A stretch of DNA of 64,000 bases from an uncultured delta proteobacterium (GTDB lineage Bacteria > Desulfobacterota > Syntrophia > Syntrophales > UBA8958): NCBI GenBank assembly GCA_903885795.1, contig CAISJV010000029.1:84027-148026 (forward strand). The letters run 5' to 3'. Under the pieces are notes generated by a model, which saw only the letters and a program-made list of their open reading frames with translations, did not search any database and was not told where the DNA came from. The position numbers were made by a program, and so were the translations under genes. Position 1 is the first letter of the stretch. Each line of letters starts with the position of its first letter. Positions 29,281 through 36,959 of this stretch are shown one piece after another.

Positions 29281-30326
29281 ACCATGTAAATTTGATATTC
29301 GCCCGTGGCGGGTATGTTCCTATGCTCACCCCAAGTAAACGTTGAACTACCGAAGGTGTGAGAACACGTCCCTTCTGTCTCAGGAATAGGAAATAGTGTG
29401 GACATTTTGTACTGGCTTTTCTTTGTAAAAGGCTGAACGACGCCGCCGCACTTGGCAGTGGCTGAACTTGTATCCCACTCTACGGCGGGAGGAACGGGCA
29501 TGCGGGCAAGGCGGGCAAGAAGTCTGCCGGCCAGGAGACTCGTCGTGCGGACATTAGATCCCACCGTCCCGGTATTGCCAGTGAACGGGTACAGCCCGCC
29601 CCAACACCCGGCGCACCAGAACAAGGAATTCAACGGGAAACCCGCCGAGGTTGCCAGGCAATCAACCGCACAGAGGGCCTGGGCGACCGGGTTGCCGAAG
29701 GCGATGGCCTCCGGGTGAATAAACACGGTAAGTTCGTCATCATTCCAGAGAGGATCGACCTCCGTGAAATACATCAGGTCAATGTCGCCCATCCAGTCGG
29801 TACACCACTCAGCACCCGAAATCAGGTCCATGATCTCCAGCAGGGGAAATGTGTAATAGTGGACATTGTAAAACGCCTTGTCGTGTGATTTGCCGCCTTG
29901 ACCGGTAGAACCGTAGGCGCCATAGACGTTTGCTTTCTCCCCCATGTCCATACCGAACAGAAAGGGAAAGCAATTGGGCTTGGTAACTACCTCAACGACC
30001 CTTGCCGGCTCCCAAAAAGACAGATAAGAGCCGATTCTGTCCAGCCCGTTAGTCGAGTCCGGACAAGTACAGAATACGCTATTGGGATTGAAGTCGTCGG
30101 GATTTGAGGTGCTTACATTATCCGGCATGCCTCCGAAGTTCATGAGTATGTTCCCGCCCAGACGGAGAGGAAACATGGTCCGCCAGCAAACGTCGCCCAC
30201 CATATCAGGAAATTTACTTTCACATTTAACCGCAGTACTCTGTGCATATACCGGGAACGAGGCAATAAACGACATTACAGCGAGCAATGTAAATATTAGT
30301 GTGTTAAATCGCTTTTTCAGTAACAC
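29244..30326 (-). CDS. traU: Conjugal transfer protein TraU
   Basis: About 360 residues from GTG 30326, with AGGAGGGG upstream; an in-frame ATG at 30350 is alternative. The GTG start gives a clean signal peptide (LIFTLLAVMSFIASFPVYA). TraU signatures: CESKFPDMVGDVCWRTMFP, FCTCPD, GSYLSFWEPARVVEVV, PNCFPFLFGMD, AEWCTDW, and multiple Cys pairs. It is a periplasmic factor for DNA transfer and pilus assembly. Starts inside the 3' end of the trbC-traW fusion gene. Confidence 0.9.
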   Translation of the reverse strand: MLLKKRFNTLIFTLLAVMSFIASFPVYAQSTAVKCESKFPDMVGDVCWRTMFPLRLGGNILMNFGGMPDNVSTSNPDDFNPNSVFCTCPDSTNGLDRIGSYLSFWEPARVVEVVTKPNCFPFLFGMDMGEKANVYGAYGSTGQGGKSHDKAFYNVHYYTFPLLEIMDLISGAEWCTDWMGDIDLMYFTEVDPLWNDDELTVFIHPEAIAFGNPVAQALCAVDCLATSAGFPLNSLFWCAGCWGGLYPFTGNTGTVGSNVRTTSLLAGRLLARLARMPVPPAVEWDTSSATAKCGGVVQPFTKKSQYKMSTLFPIPETEGTCSHTFGSSTFTWGEHRNIPATGEYQIYMVWRKRNCCLRLL

Positions 30327-31614
30327 GGATATATTTCCCCTCCTGTTCAAATACGACGGGAACGCGGCGGATTTGCAACCGCCTCAGGATGTCGTCGGGA
30401 ACAAACCAGAATTGTTTCCGGTGCGTGGTCGCAAGTTTCGCCAAGTCCCCGCTGATAATCATCACCTTTCGATAATCGCCGGCAAGGGCCAATCGCACTT
30501 GTTTGACGTCCTTGCCGTCAATGATGATGTATCTGCCGAGACTCACATGATCTGTTGGATTGAATACACTGCCTTTGGCAAACAGCACCTTGCCCTCATG
30601 ATCGTAAACGTCATCGGTCAACACCATCGAGGGATCGATGTAATAAGCACGATCTTCGACGGCCTTTCCATACTGACCATCATGCTTTTTAAGGACGTAC
30701 ATCTCTTCTTGCAGCGTTTCCATCCGCTGCCGCAGCTTTTCTTCAATCATCGGCTGTTTCGAGGCGATCACCTTCAGCAGGTCTTCCTCTGCTATCTCGT
30801 AGGTGTGTCCCACCGTGCCGTAATCCTCCACCTCCGCGTCGAACCTCGACAATGCGTATGGAATTCCGACATCCCCGGTTATCTTTCCGGTGCCTCGCTT
30901 GGATGTTGAAACAATCACGGGGACTTTGGTAATACCGTGTTGCTCCCAAAGCGGAGGATCAATGTCCACTGGCAGATCGGAATCGATACCGCTTTCCCGT
31001 TTCAGCTTCTCAAAAGCCATGACAGTGGCCTGCATGTCGTTTTTCACGAAACCCCGGATAACCATAACAACGTTCTTTTCCTGCCGACGTAATTCATAGA
31101 TGTTCCGAACGGCCTGTTGGAGGGATTCGGCTGGCATTGAAAACGAAAAGAAGTAATAGACCCGGCTGCTGTCGTCGGAGACGAAGATTTTGCCCTTGCT
31201 TTCTTGTTCTGGTTGTTCAGACTGCACGGGGAGACTTGTGGCATCTTCAGTCTGGTCATCATGTCCTACGTAAACAGGATTTTTTTTGGCTGTGCAACCT
31301 TCGCTCCCTCCGCTCCCGTCATCACCGCAGAGTTTGTCCCGTACAACGGCATCAGCATTGTCTTTCAAGTTGCCAAAATGTTCTGGTGACGTTCCCAACT
31401 GGAACTGTAAAACAGCGTCCCGAACGCGGTCGAGTATCTCCGGGGAAGGGGAGGTTACAATAGTTTCGTCCGAGGCGTGGGCGAAGTGCACGAAAAGGGT
31501 ATAGAAATACATCAGCGACAGAATGAACACCGCCGAGAGAAGCAGTCCGAGCGAGAATTTCCGAAACATGTCAGAAAATTGGATAGGCTTTGCCAAGAAT
31601 CTCTTTTTCATCAA
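30304..31614 (-). CDS. TrbC-TraW fusion protein
   Basis: 436 residues. A membrane anchor at about 18-46 (LGLLLSAVFILSLMYFYTLF), then a linker. The TrbC-type domain at about 145-260 has VYYFFSFSMPAESLQQAVRN and VVMVIRGFVKND. The TraW domain from about 325 has YYIDPSMVLTDDVYDHEGKV, FNPTDHVSLGRYIIIDG and FVPDDILRRLQIRRVP. In F these are two genes, trbC and traW, flanking traU. Here one chain carries both, giving a fixed 1:1 ratio. Fusions of this kind are, as I recall, known in some SXT/R27-like systems. Start overlaps trhF by 44 nt. Confidence 0.85.
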   Translation of the reverse strand: MMKKRFLAKPIQFSDMFRKFSLGLLLSAVFILSLMYFYTLFVHFAHASDETIVTSPSPEILDRVRDAVLQFQLGTSPEHFGNLKDNADAVVRDKLCGDDGSGGSEGCTAKKNPVYVGHDDQTEDATSLPVQSEQPEQESKGKIFVSDDSSRVYYFFSFSMPAESLQQAVRNIYELRRQEKNVVMVIRGFVKNDMQATVMAFEKLKRESGIDSDLPVDIDPPLWEQHGITKVPVIVSTSKRGTGKITGDVGIPYALSRFDAEVEDYGTVGHTYEIAEEDLLKVIASKQPMIEEKLRQRMETLQEEMYVLKKHDGQYGKAVEDRAYYIDPSMVLTDDVYDHEGKVLFAKGSVFNPTDHVSLGRYIIIDGKDVKQVRLALAGDYRKVMIISGDLAKLATTHRKQFWFVPDDILRRLQIRRVPVVFEQEGKYIRVTEKAI

Positions 31615-32161
31615 TCAATCCCCAATATCGTGAATCAAACGAACGCGGAGCTGGCGTCGAAACAAAAAAATGGCCGGGCGGTATGGTCTGGCTTTCAATG
31701 ATCGGAAGGGATCGATTCAGGGTGTCCGTCTCGAACACCTTGTAATCGGTAACATGGCCGTTTGAAGAGGTCTGAAGATAGACATGACCATGTAACCGTT
31801 TCTGCACAGGCAGACCGTTCACTTCGAGCACCTCCACGTAGGCGGCCCTTTCTGAATCCGGGATCGTCACGGTTCTCACCCGGTCGCCGGGCAGACCGGA
31901 CATGATCTTTACCCATCTGACACCATCGGCAAAATGGGGTATGCCGTGTCCCACAAAGGAAACATAGTCACCCCGTCCAGGCTTCTCTCCCTTTATAATA
32001 AGCCAGGTCGAGTAGGGCAGGCAGTAATGGCCGTCCTTGGTAAATGCGAGGATGTAGCGGTCCGACAGGTTTTTGAAGATAAGAAAGAATATCAGGGCGA
32101 TCAGCAGAGCTGACATGAGATACTTGCCTCGGGACTTAATGAAGTCGATCGATCGTTTCAT
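31571..32161 (-). CDS. trhF: TrhF/TraF-type S26 signal peptidase
   Basis: 196 residues. An N-terminal anchor at about 15-32 (LMSALLIALIFFLIF), then the S26 fold: GHYCLPYSTWLIIKGEKP at the nucleophile box, RWVKIMSGLPGDRV with the general-base Lys, and FDSRYWGLID near the C-terminus. In RP4 TraF the nucleophile precedes Pro as S-x-P. Here the corresponding residue appears to be Cys (C-L-P), with a Ser three residues further on, so the catalytic residue should be checked. Family members process pilin or other transfer proteins. First intact gene of the trhF-traN block. Confidence 0.8.
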   Translation of the reverse strand: MKRSIDFIKSRGKYLMSALLIALIFFLIFKNLSDRYILAFTKDGHYCLPYSTWLIIKGEKPGRGDYVSFVGHGIPHFADGVRWVKIMSGLPGDRVRTVTIPDSERAAYVEVLEVNGLPVQKRLHGHVYLQTSSNGHVTDYKVFETDTLNRSLPIIESQTIPPGHFFVSTPAPRSFDSRYWGLIDEKEILGKAYPIF

Positions 32162-32335
32162 AGCGTGTTACTCCATGTAGCCAAGTAAGATATTTAAAAC
32201 CATTATGGTTAGGCTGTCTCAAGACCGGCCCTTTAAAATGCCCCACAGAAGACGATCTCCTGTTCACATGGTAATAGGGGTAGTGGTGATTTTCACGATT
32301 AAGACTAATAGTTCTGTGAGATGTCTGGTCTGGTG

Positions 32336-32494
32336 TCATTTCTTGTCTTTTGTCTGCACTATCGCCAGGGCAGTACGAAAAATGCCGTTTGTCTCACACG
32401 CACATTTGCCACCAGTATATAGGGAGAAGTACTTGCACGTCCGCTCCGGGTTCCAATTAGTGGCAAAACAGTAAGGCTCGCCGTTGCAAATCAC
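32336..32494 (-). pseudogene. Cys-rich reading-frame remnant between dsb-like gene and trhF
   Basis: From a GTG at 32494 about 52 codons contain six Cys (CNGEPYCFATNWNPERTCKY, then GGKCACETNG) and end in LAIVQTKDKK. The composition is protein-like, but there is no ribosome-binding site, and the frame differs from that of the truncated dsb-like gene ending at 32503. It may be the 3' part of a lost gene, or of the dsb-like gene after a frameshift and deletion. The remainder of 32162-32335 holds no supported gene. Confidence 0.35.
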
Positions 32495-32502
32495 ACAGAG
32501 AG

Positions 32503-32715
32503 TCAGGCGGTGTTTACAAGCTCCTTCAGCAGCGGGTCCACTGAGGACTTCATGGCACTGCATGACGGGCAGAAATAGTCGGTGTAAATCTGAACCTCTA
32601 TCGGTTCCCTTCCGTAGGCAGGAAAGGCACCTACTTTTCCTTGAGCGTAAACGTTTGTTGTCACCATCGCCGTCATAATGGCGACGGCCATTAAAACCAT
32701 GGCTATTCTTTTCAT
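32503..32715 (-). pseudogene. Truncated Dsb-like thiol-disulfide protein
   Basis: 70 residues from ATG 32715: signal peptide (IAMVLMAVAIMTAMVTTNVYA) then EVQIYTDYFCPSCSAMKSSVDPLL, the beginning of a thioredoxin fold with a CPSC active site. The protein stops after KELVNTA, whereas relatives continue for at least another 100 residues. In SXT and IncA/C elements a dsbC gene stands upstream of traC and trhF, and here it is cut short and traC is missing. The 12-bp motif lies 24 nt upstream, so the operon head is intact. Confidence 0.65.
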
Positions 32716-32738
32716 TGTCGTTGCCCTTTCTCCCCATT

Positions 32739-32750
32739 GTATTACTTCCA
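32739..32750 (-). promoter_or_regulatory. Element-wide 12-bp motif upstream of dsb-trhF-traN operon
   Basis: Minus-strand TGGAAGTAATAC, identical in all 12 positions to the sites at 18387 and 10118. It starts 24 nt before the ATG of the truncated dsb-like gene, and probably controls the trhF-traN block. Confidence 0.65.
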
Positions 32751-32819
32751 ACTGGAGTGCACGGCTTCTCGGTTGATGCCATGGAGTATCCGATATTAGA
32801 ATCGACTCTGACTGTCATA

Positions 32820-32849
32820 CAGTAAATAAAACGGTCGTTTTATTTACTG
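32820..32849. promoter_or_regulatory. Perfect 13-bp inverted repeat upstream of resolvase
   Basis: CAGTAAATAAAAC and GTTTTATTTACTG are perfect arms around GGTC. It could be a terminator with an AT-rich stem, an operator, or part of a resolution site of the adjacent serine recombinase. It lies between the dsb-like operon head and the resolvase promoter. Confidence 0.6.
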
Positions 32850-32883
32850 CCAACAAAAACTTGAGCAACTATCTAATTTGACC

Positions 32884-32912
32884 TTGACAATAGTAAACAT
32901 ACTTGGTTAATA
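32884..32912 (+). promoter_or_regulatory. Promoter of the resolvase gene
   Basis: TTGACA (32884-32889), 17-bp spacer, TTAATA (32907-32912; TAATAA with an 18-bp spacer). The resolvase start codon is 58 nt downstream. Confidence 0.6.
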
Positions 32913-32970
32913 AATCATCGTAAGGTTAATCCATTAAACAACGGGTTATTTAACTTGATGAGGGGTGTTT

Positions 32971-33543
32971 ATGCTGATTGGGTACGCAAGAGTTTCCACT
33001 GATGATCAAAATCTGGATCTCCAGAAGGATGCACTTCTTCAGGCCGGGTGCGAACGCATTACGGAAGATAGATTAAGTGGCGCGAAATCTGACCGTCCCG
33101 GCTTGAAATCAGCGTTAGATTACGCAAGGGCTGGTGATGTCCTTGTGGTATGGCGCCTGGACCGCCTCAGTCGGTCACTTAAGGACCTAATTGAGATGGT
33201 CACACTCCTCGAAACAAAGGGGATCAGTCTAAAAAGTTTGCATGAAGCCATCGATACGTCTTCAAGTTCAGGAAAAATGATTTTTCATATCTTTGGAGCC
33301 TTGGCTGAATTCGAGCGTAACTTAATACGAGAGCGAACACGGGCAGGCCTTAACGCTGCCAGAGCACGGGGAAGAAGAGGAGGTAGACCAATGATCCTGA
33401 ATCTCGATAAAAGGGCACTCGCGGTAAAGCTATACGATGATAAGGAGCACACAGTGGTTCAGATCTGCCAAATGATGGGTATTTCCAAACCCACACTATA
33501 TAAATATATTGAGGCTCAACGAGAGGTTACAGCAAGACAATAG
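32971..33543 (+). CDS. Serine resolvase/invertase (Tn3 resolvase type)
   Basis: 190 residues from ATG 32971 with GAGGGG upstream. The catalytic domain has LIGYARVSTDDQNLDLQ with the nucleophile Ser, VWRLDRLSRSLKDL and FHIFGALAEFERNLIRERT. A C-terminal helix-turn-helix has TVVQICQMMGISKPTLYKYI. It is a complete small resolvase, suitable for dimer resolution or inversion but not a large-serine integrase. No transposase is adjacent. It may keep the excised circle monomeric. The integrase of the element is not in the window. Confidence 0.9.
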   Translation: MLIGYARVSTDDQNLDLQKDALLQAGCERITEDRLSGAKSDRPGLKSALDYARAGDVLVVWRLDRLSRSLKDLIEMVTLLETKGISLKSLHEAIDTSSSSGKMIFHIFGALAEFERNLIRERTRAGLNAARARGRRGGRPMILNLDKRALAVKLYDDKEHTVVQICQMMGISKPTLYKYIEAQREVTARQ

Positions 33544-33599
33544 TTTGCGATAAATTAACTTGTAGAGTCAATTTCAATTTCCGCCCCCCATATTTTCTA

Positions 33600-33628
33600 T
33601 TGACACATATCTCGTTGTGAGATACATT
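33600..33628 (+). promoter_or_regulatory. Promoter and operator of the higBA pair
   Basis: TTGACA (33600-33605), 17-bp spacer, TACATT (33623-33628). TATCTC (33608-33613) and GAGATA (33619-33624) form an inverted repeat between the boxes, a probable HigA operator. The toxin GTG begins 7 nt after the -10, so the mRNA may be leaderless. Confidence 0.65.
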
Positions 33629-33634
33629 CATCAC

Positions 33635-33922
33635 GTGCACATAATAACTCGAAAGCGTTTGATCGAATTTACTGAAAAGCATTCTGATTGTTTTTCCGCA
33701 ATTGAATCTTGGTACAGGATAGTAAAACGTACCGATTTTAATTCATTTTCTGAACTGCGCCAAACATTTCCGGGAGCTGATAAGGTCGACAATTTAACGG
33801 TTTTCAATATTGGAGGAAACAAGGCCCGTTTAATTGCTGCAATACACTACAACACGCGACGGATTTATATTCGGCATGTTCTTACTCACAAGGAATATGA
33901 TCGAGGATACTGGAGGAAATAA
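33635..33922 (+). CDS. higB: HigB-type mRNA interferase toxin
   Basis: 95 residues from GTG 33635 (V)HIITRKRLIEF, the usual N-terminus of this HigB group; GTG 33617 would add six residues. Core: WYRIVKRTDFNSFSELRQTF, VFNIGGNKARLIAAIHYN, YIRHVLTHKEYDRGYWRK. The family cleaves mRNA on the ribosome. Here the toxin gene precedes the antitoxin, the reversed order typical of higBA. Stop and the higA start overlap (TAATG). Confidence 0.9.
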   Translation: MHIITRKRLIEFTEKHSDCFSAIESWYRIVKRTDFNSFSELRQTFPGADKVDNLTVFNIGGNKARLIAAIHYNTRRIYIRHVLTHKEYDRGYWRK

Positions 33923-34323
33923 TGAACACTCAGCTTAGAGAAATTGCCAACGTTTGGCCGAACATACAGAGTGTATTTTCTGTGCCGCACAATGAAAAAG
34001 ATTATAATAGCTTGGTCAATTTCCTTGACGGTCTCATTGATGAGGTGGGTAACAATGAGTCTCATCCCTTATCTTCATTAATGGAGACGATTGGAAGCCT
34101 GATCGAAGCCTATGAATCCCAAAATTACCCCGATATAGAGGGGGATCCGATAAATGTCCTAAAGACCTTGATGGAAGAACATGGCCTTAAGCAATCGGAC
34201 CTGTCCGAGATCGGGAGCCAGGGGGTAGTGTCGGAAATTATATCCGGCAAACGTCAGCTCAATCTTCGCCAAATTAAGCTTCTCAGCGAGCGTTTCAAAG
34301 TTTCTCCTGGAGTATTTGTATGA
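33922..34323 (+). CDS. higA: HigA-type antitoxin
   Basis: 133 residues. Helical N-terminal half with NEKDYNSLVNFLDGLIDEVG, typical of long HigA proteins. C-terminal helix-turn-helix with HGLKQSDLSEIGSQGVVSEI and SGKRQLNLRQIKLLSERFKV. It should neutralise HigB and repress the promoter at 33600. AGGAAATA precedes the ATG. Last clear gene before the right end of the element. Confidence 0.9.
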   Translation: MNTQLREIANVWPNIQSVFSVPHNEKDYNSLVNFLDGLIDEVGNNESHPLSSLMETIGSLIEAYESQNYPDIEGDPINVLKTLMEEHGLKQSDLSEIGSQGVVSEIISGKRQLNLRQIKLLSERFKVSPGVFV

Positions 34324-34326
34324 TCG

Positions 34327-34730
34327 ATAATCCGAAAATCTTGCTGGAATCGTAAGGAATTTTACAAACCGAAAGACAATAGTTTTCTACACACTTGCCC
34401 CCGTTGGTTCACATACGATGAAAGAAAAAGCGTCGATGAATTGATAGACGTAAGAGACATCATGGCGCGAGGCCGTAAACGACTTAATGAGCAACAAAAC
34501 AAGGCAAACGATTGATGTTGAAAATCCACAAGAGCCCCAAGGCTGAACCCATTTTCATTAAGACGATGCTGGCGTTGCTTCCATTTAAACCCAGTTATCC
34601 ACGAGATGATTTTATTTTCTCCTTGACAATCAACCCGGACTCGTTTAAATGGTGCACGATTTTATTGAGTCCCGAAGTAGTCCCGGTGTTGCTAAGTGGC
34701 TAATGATATCAAGCATATATGGAAATGAGT
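34327..34730 (+). other. Gene-poor right end of the element, with possible gene remnants
   Basis: About 400 bp without a convincing gene. One open frame (34327-34515) reads WNRKEFYKPKDNSFL, then HTCPRWFTYDERKSVDELI and a basic tail. It has no start codon or ribosome site and could be a decayed coding fragment. A 63-codon frame at 34512-34703 is not recognised. No terminal inverted repeat is obvious. Confidence 0.3.
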
Positions 34731-34758
34731 AGGGGTTCAAATCCCTTCACTCACCCCA
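34731..34758 (+). other. 3' end of tRNA-His, probable attachment site (right element boundary)
   Basis: AGGGG-TTCAAAT-CCCTT forms a T-arm, followed by CACTCAC, C and CCA. A 3' acceptor strand followed by discriminator C and CCA is the hallmark of tRNA-His. The matching 5' strand (GTGAGTG) and anticodon arm are absent upstream. Elements that integrate into tRNA 3' ends leave exactly such a duplicated end. The intact tRNA-His would be left of the window. Two intact tRNA genes follow immediately. Confidence 0.5.
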
Positions 34759-34774
34759 TTGAATGAAATAAAAG

Positions 34775-34851
34775 GCGCCTGTAGCTCAGTTGGATAGAGT
34801 CGCAGACTTCGAATCTGTTGGTCGTACGTTCGAGTCGTACCAGGCGCGCCA
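34775..34851 (+). tRNA. tRNA-Arg (anticodon TCG)
   Basis: Acceptor GCGCCTG/CAGGCGC with discriminator G and encoded CCA. D-arm GCTC/GAGT, anticodon stem GCAGA/TCTGT with loop CTTCGAA giving TCG, T-stem GTACG/CGTAC. 77 nt, complete. First chromosomal gene after the element boundary. Confidence 0.9.
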
Positions 34852-34885
34852 GACAACAGGTATTTGTTTTATTATCGGCATCAGA

Positions 34886-34961
<76 letters not shown>

Positions 34962-34970
34962 GGAAGGGTA

Positions 34971-35004
34971 GGGGTCAGGCAATTAAAGCCTGACCCCTTT
35001 TTTC
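34971..35004 (+). terminator. Terminator of the tRNA-Arg/tRNA-Lys unit
   Basis: GGGGTCAGGC-AATTAAA-GCCTGACCCC followed by TTTTTTC: a 10-bp perfect stem and U-run. Confidence 0.9.
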
Positions 35005-35106
35005 TTGAACAGTCTGACTTTTTCCTTCTGAAATCAGAAAACTGTTGACTCTGATAGACCCTTATACTAGTTCAATCTATCAAGTGATTTCTGGAGTATT
35101 GAGGAA

Positions 35107-36426
35107 TTGTCTAAAAACATTTTCTATATTCGCACATTTGGCTGCCAGATGAATGTTCACGATTCCGAACAGTTGGCTTCCATAATGGTCGACGCCGGTT
35201 TTGAACAGACTGATGATGTAAGCCAAGCGCAGGTGATTCTTGTCAATACCTGCAGTATCCGGGATAAAGTCGCGCAGAAAATCGTCAGCCAGATCGGTCG
35301 CTACCGGCAGTTGAAGGAAAACAATCCTTATCTTGTTATCGGCGTGGGTGGTTGTCTCGCCCAGCACTGGGGAACGTCCCTTTTTAAAAAAAACGTTGGC
35401 ATCGATCTTGTGTTTGGGACGCATGCTTTGGATAAGGCCCCGGAAATGATCAGGAGAATACAAAGAAAAGGAGGAGCTATTGTAGATACTGCATTCCACA
35501 AAGCCATTCCGTCTCTGAACATCTGTACACTACCGAAAAATGGTAATTTGCAGACCTTTGTCACCATTATGCAGGGATGCGACAATTTCTGCTCCTATTG
35601 TGTGGTTCCCTACCTGCGGGGAAGGGAACAAAGCCGTCCGAGTGCGGACATCATCGATGAAATCAGGGTTCTTGTTACTCACGGTGTCAAGGAGGTTACC
35701 CTCCTGGGACAGAATGTGAATTCCTATGGCAAGGGATTGGCTGAGGGGCTTCGTTTTTCTGATCTGATCTCAAAAATAGACGCTATCGATGGTCTGGAGA
35801 GGATACGGTTTACCACGTCCCATCCCAAAGACCTTACCGATGATTTGATCAATTGCTTTGGAAAACTGGGGAAACTTTGCGAATATATTCATTTGCCTTT
35901 TCAGGCCGGTTCTAATAGCATCCTTGCAAGGATGAATCGCGGTTATACCAGGGAAGATTATCTTGCAAAAGTGGTAAGCCTGAGGGAAGCGTGTCCCGAC
36001 ATCGCTATCAGTTCCGATGCGATAGTGGGTTTCCCGGGTGAAACAACCATGGATTTTGAATCCACCTTGGAAATGATGGAGAGAATCCGGTTTGACAACC
36101 TTTTTTCGTTCAAGTATTCTGAACGTGAGGGGACAACAGCCGTTAACCTCAGCGAAAAAGTTCCCGAAAAGGAAAAAGACCGACGTCTCAGTTTACTGCA
36201 GGAAATTCAGGATCGCCATACCCTGGAAATGAACAAGGCAATGATTGGTAGGACTTTCGGTGTGCTTGTGGAGGGAATCAGTAAGAACAGTTCCAGAGAT
36301 ATGATGGGGAGAACAAGAACGAACAAGATCGTAAACTTTAGGGGCACGGAGAATCTCCATGGCAAAACTGTAAGTTCGCTTATTACAGCAGCTTATTTGC
36401 ATTCATTGAGAGGAGAACTTTCTTGA
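35107..36426 (+). CDS. miaB: tRNA-2-methylthio-N6-dimethylallyladenosine synthase MiaB
   Basis: 439 residues from TTG 35107 (GGAG ten bases upstream). The UPF0004 domain has FGCQMNVHDSEQL, VNTCSIRDKV and GVGGCLAQ with the three Cys of the auxiliary cluster. The radical SAM domain has MQGCDNFCSYCVVPYLRGRE. A C-terminal TRAM domain ends the protein. MiaB adds the methylthio group to i6A37 of tRNAs using SAM and two iron-sulfur clusters. First gene of a long co-directional chromosomal run, 13 nt before the next gene. Confidence 0.95.
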   Translation: MSKNIFYIRTFGCQMNVHDSEQLASIMVDAGFEQTDDVSQAQVILVNTCSIRDKVAQKIVSQIGRYRQLKENNPYLVIGVGGCLAQHWGTSLFKKNVGIDLVFGTHALDKAPEMIRRIQRKGGAIVDTAFHKAIPSLNICTLPKNGNLQTFVTIMQGCDNFCSYCVVPYLRGREQSRPSADIIDEIRVLVTHGVKEVTLLGQNVNSYGKGLAEGLRFSDLISKIDAIDGLERIRFTTSHPKDLTDDLINCFGKLGKLCEYIHLPFQAGSNSILARMNRGYTREDYLAKVVSLREACPDIAISSDAIVGFPGETTMDFESTLEMMERIRFDNLFSFKYSEREGTTAVNLSEKVPEKEKDRRLSLLQEIQDRHTLEMNKAMIGRTFGVLVEGISKNSSRDMMGRTRTNKIVNFRGTENLHGKTVSSLITAAYLHSLRGELS

Positions 36427-36439
36427 GAAGGAGGACGGG

Positions 36440-36940
36440 ATGTTGATTGAAATGAAGATCACCGGGCTGACGATAGATCCGATTACGAGCACCCCCATAG
36501 TTATTCTGAAGGATATTGAAGAGAAAAAAGCCATCCCCATCTGGATTGGCTTGTTTGAAGCCAGCGCCATAGCCACGCAGCTGGAAAAGATTTCCTTTTC
36601 CAGGCCCATGACCCATGATCTGATTAAAGAAATATTGAAAATACTCGGCATAGAAGTTGTGCGCGTGGAAATTCATGATCTCCGGAACAACACTTTTTTT
36701 GCCAATATGCATCTACAGGGAGACGGGAGGACATATATCGTCGATGCCCGTCCAAGTGACGCCATTGCCATTGCCCTCAGGACAGACGCCCCGATATTTG
36801 TTGAAGAAAAAGTAATCGAAAAATCAAGAAACGTCGATATCGGCGCCAACATCGAGGACATGGAAAAGCTGAAGGAAGATAAATTAAAGGATTTCCTCGA
36901 AAATTTATCTCCCGATGCCTTTGGCAAATACAAGATGTAA
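36440..36940 (+). CDS. DUF151 bifunctional nuclease family protein
   Basis: 166 residues. BFN/DUF151 pattern: MKITGLTIDPITSTPIVIL, KKAIPIWIGLFEASAIATQL, SRPMTHDLIKEIL, and DARPSDAIAIALRTDAPIFV, the most conserved stretch. Members have been reported with nuclease activity, but their cell role is uncertain. RBS GAGAAGGAGG precedes ATG 36440. A charged C-terminal tail (MEKLKEDKLKDFLENL) is common in this family. Confidence 0.9.
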   Translation: MLIEMKITGLTIDPITSTPIVILKDIEEKKAIPIWIGLFEASAIATQLEKISFSRPMTHDLIKEILKILGIEVVRVEIHDLRNNTFFANMHLQGDGRTYIVDARPSDAIAIALRTDAPIFVEEKVIEKSRNVDIGANIEDMEKLKEDKLKDFLENLSPDAFGKYKM

Positions 36941-36959
36941 TAGATCTTTTCGTTGAATA

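Noticed and set aside
34680..34758. A complete tRNA gene ending at 34758
   Set aside because: The sequence before the T-arm cannot form an acceptor stem with CACTCAC or a standard anticodon arm. Only the 3' end is tRNA-like.
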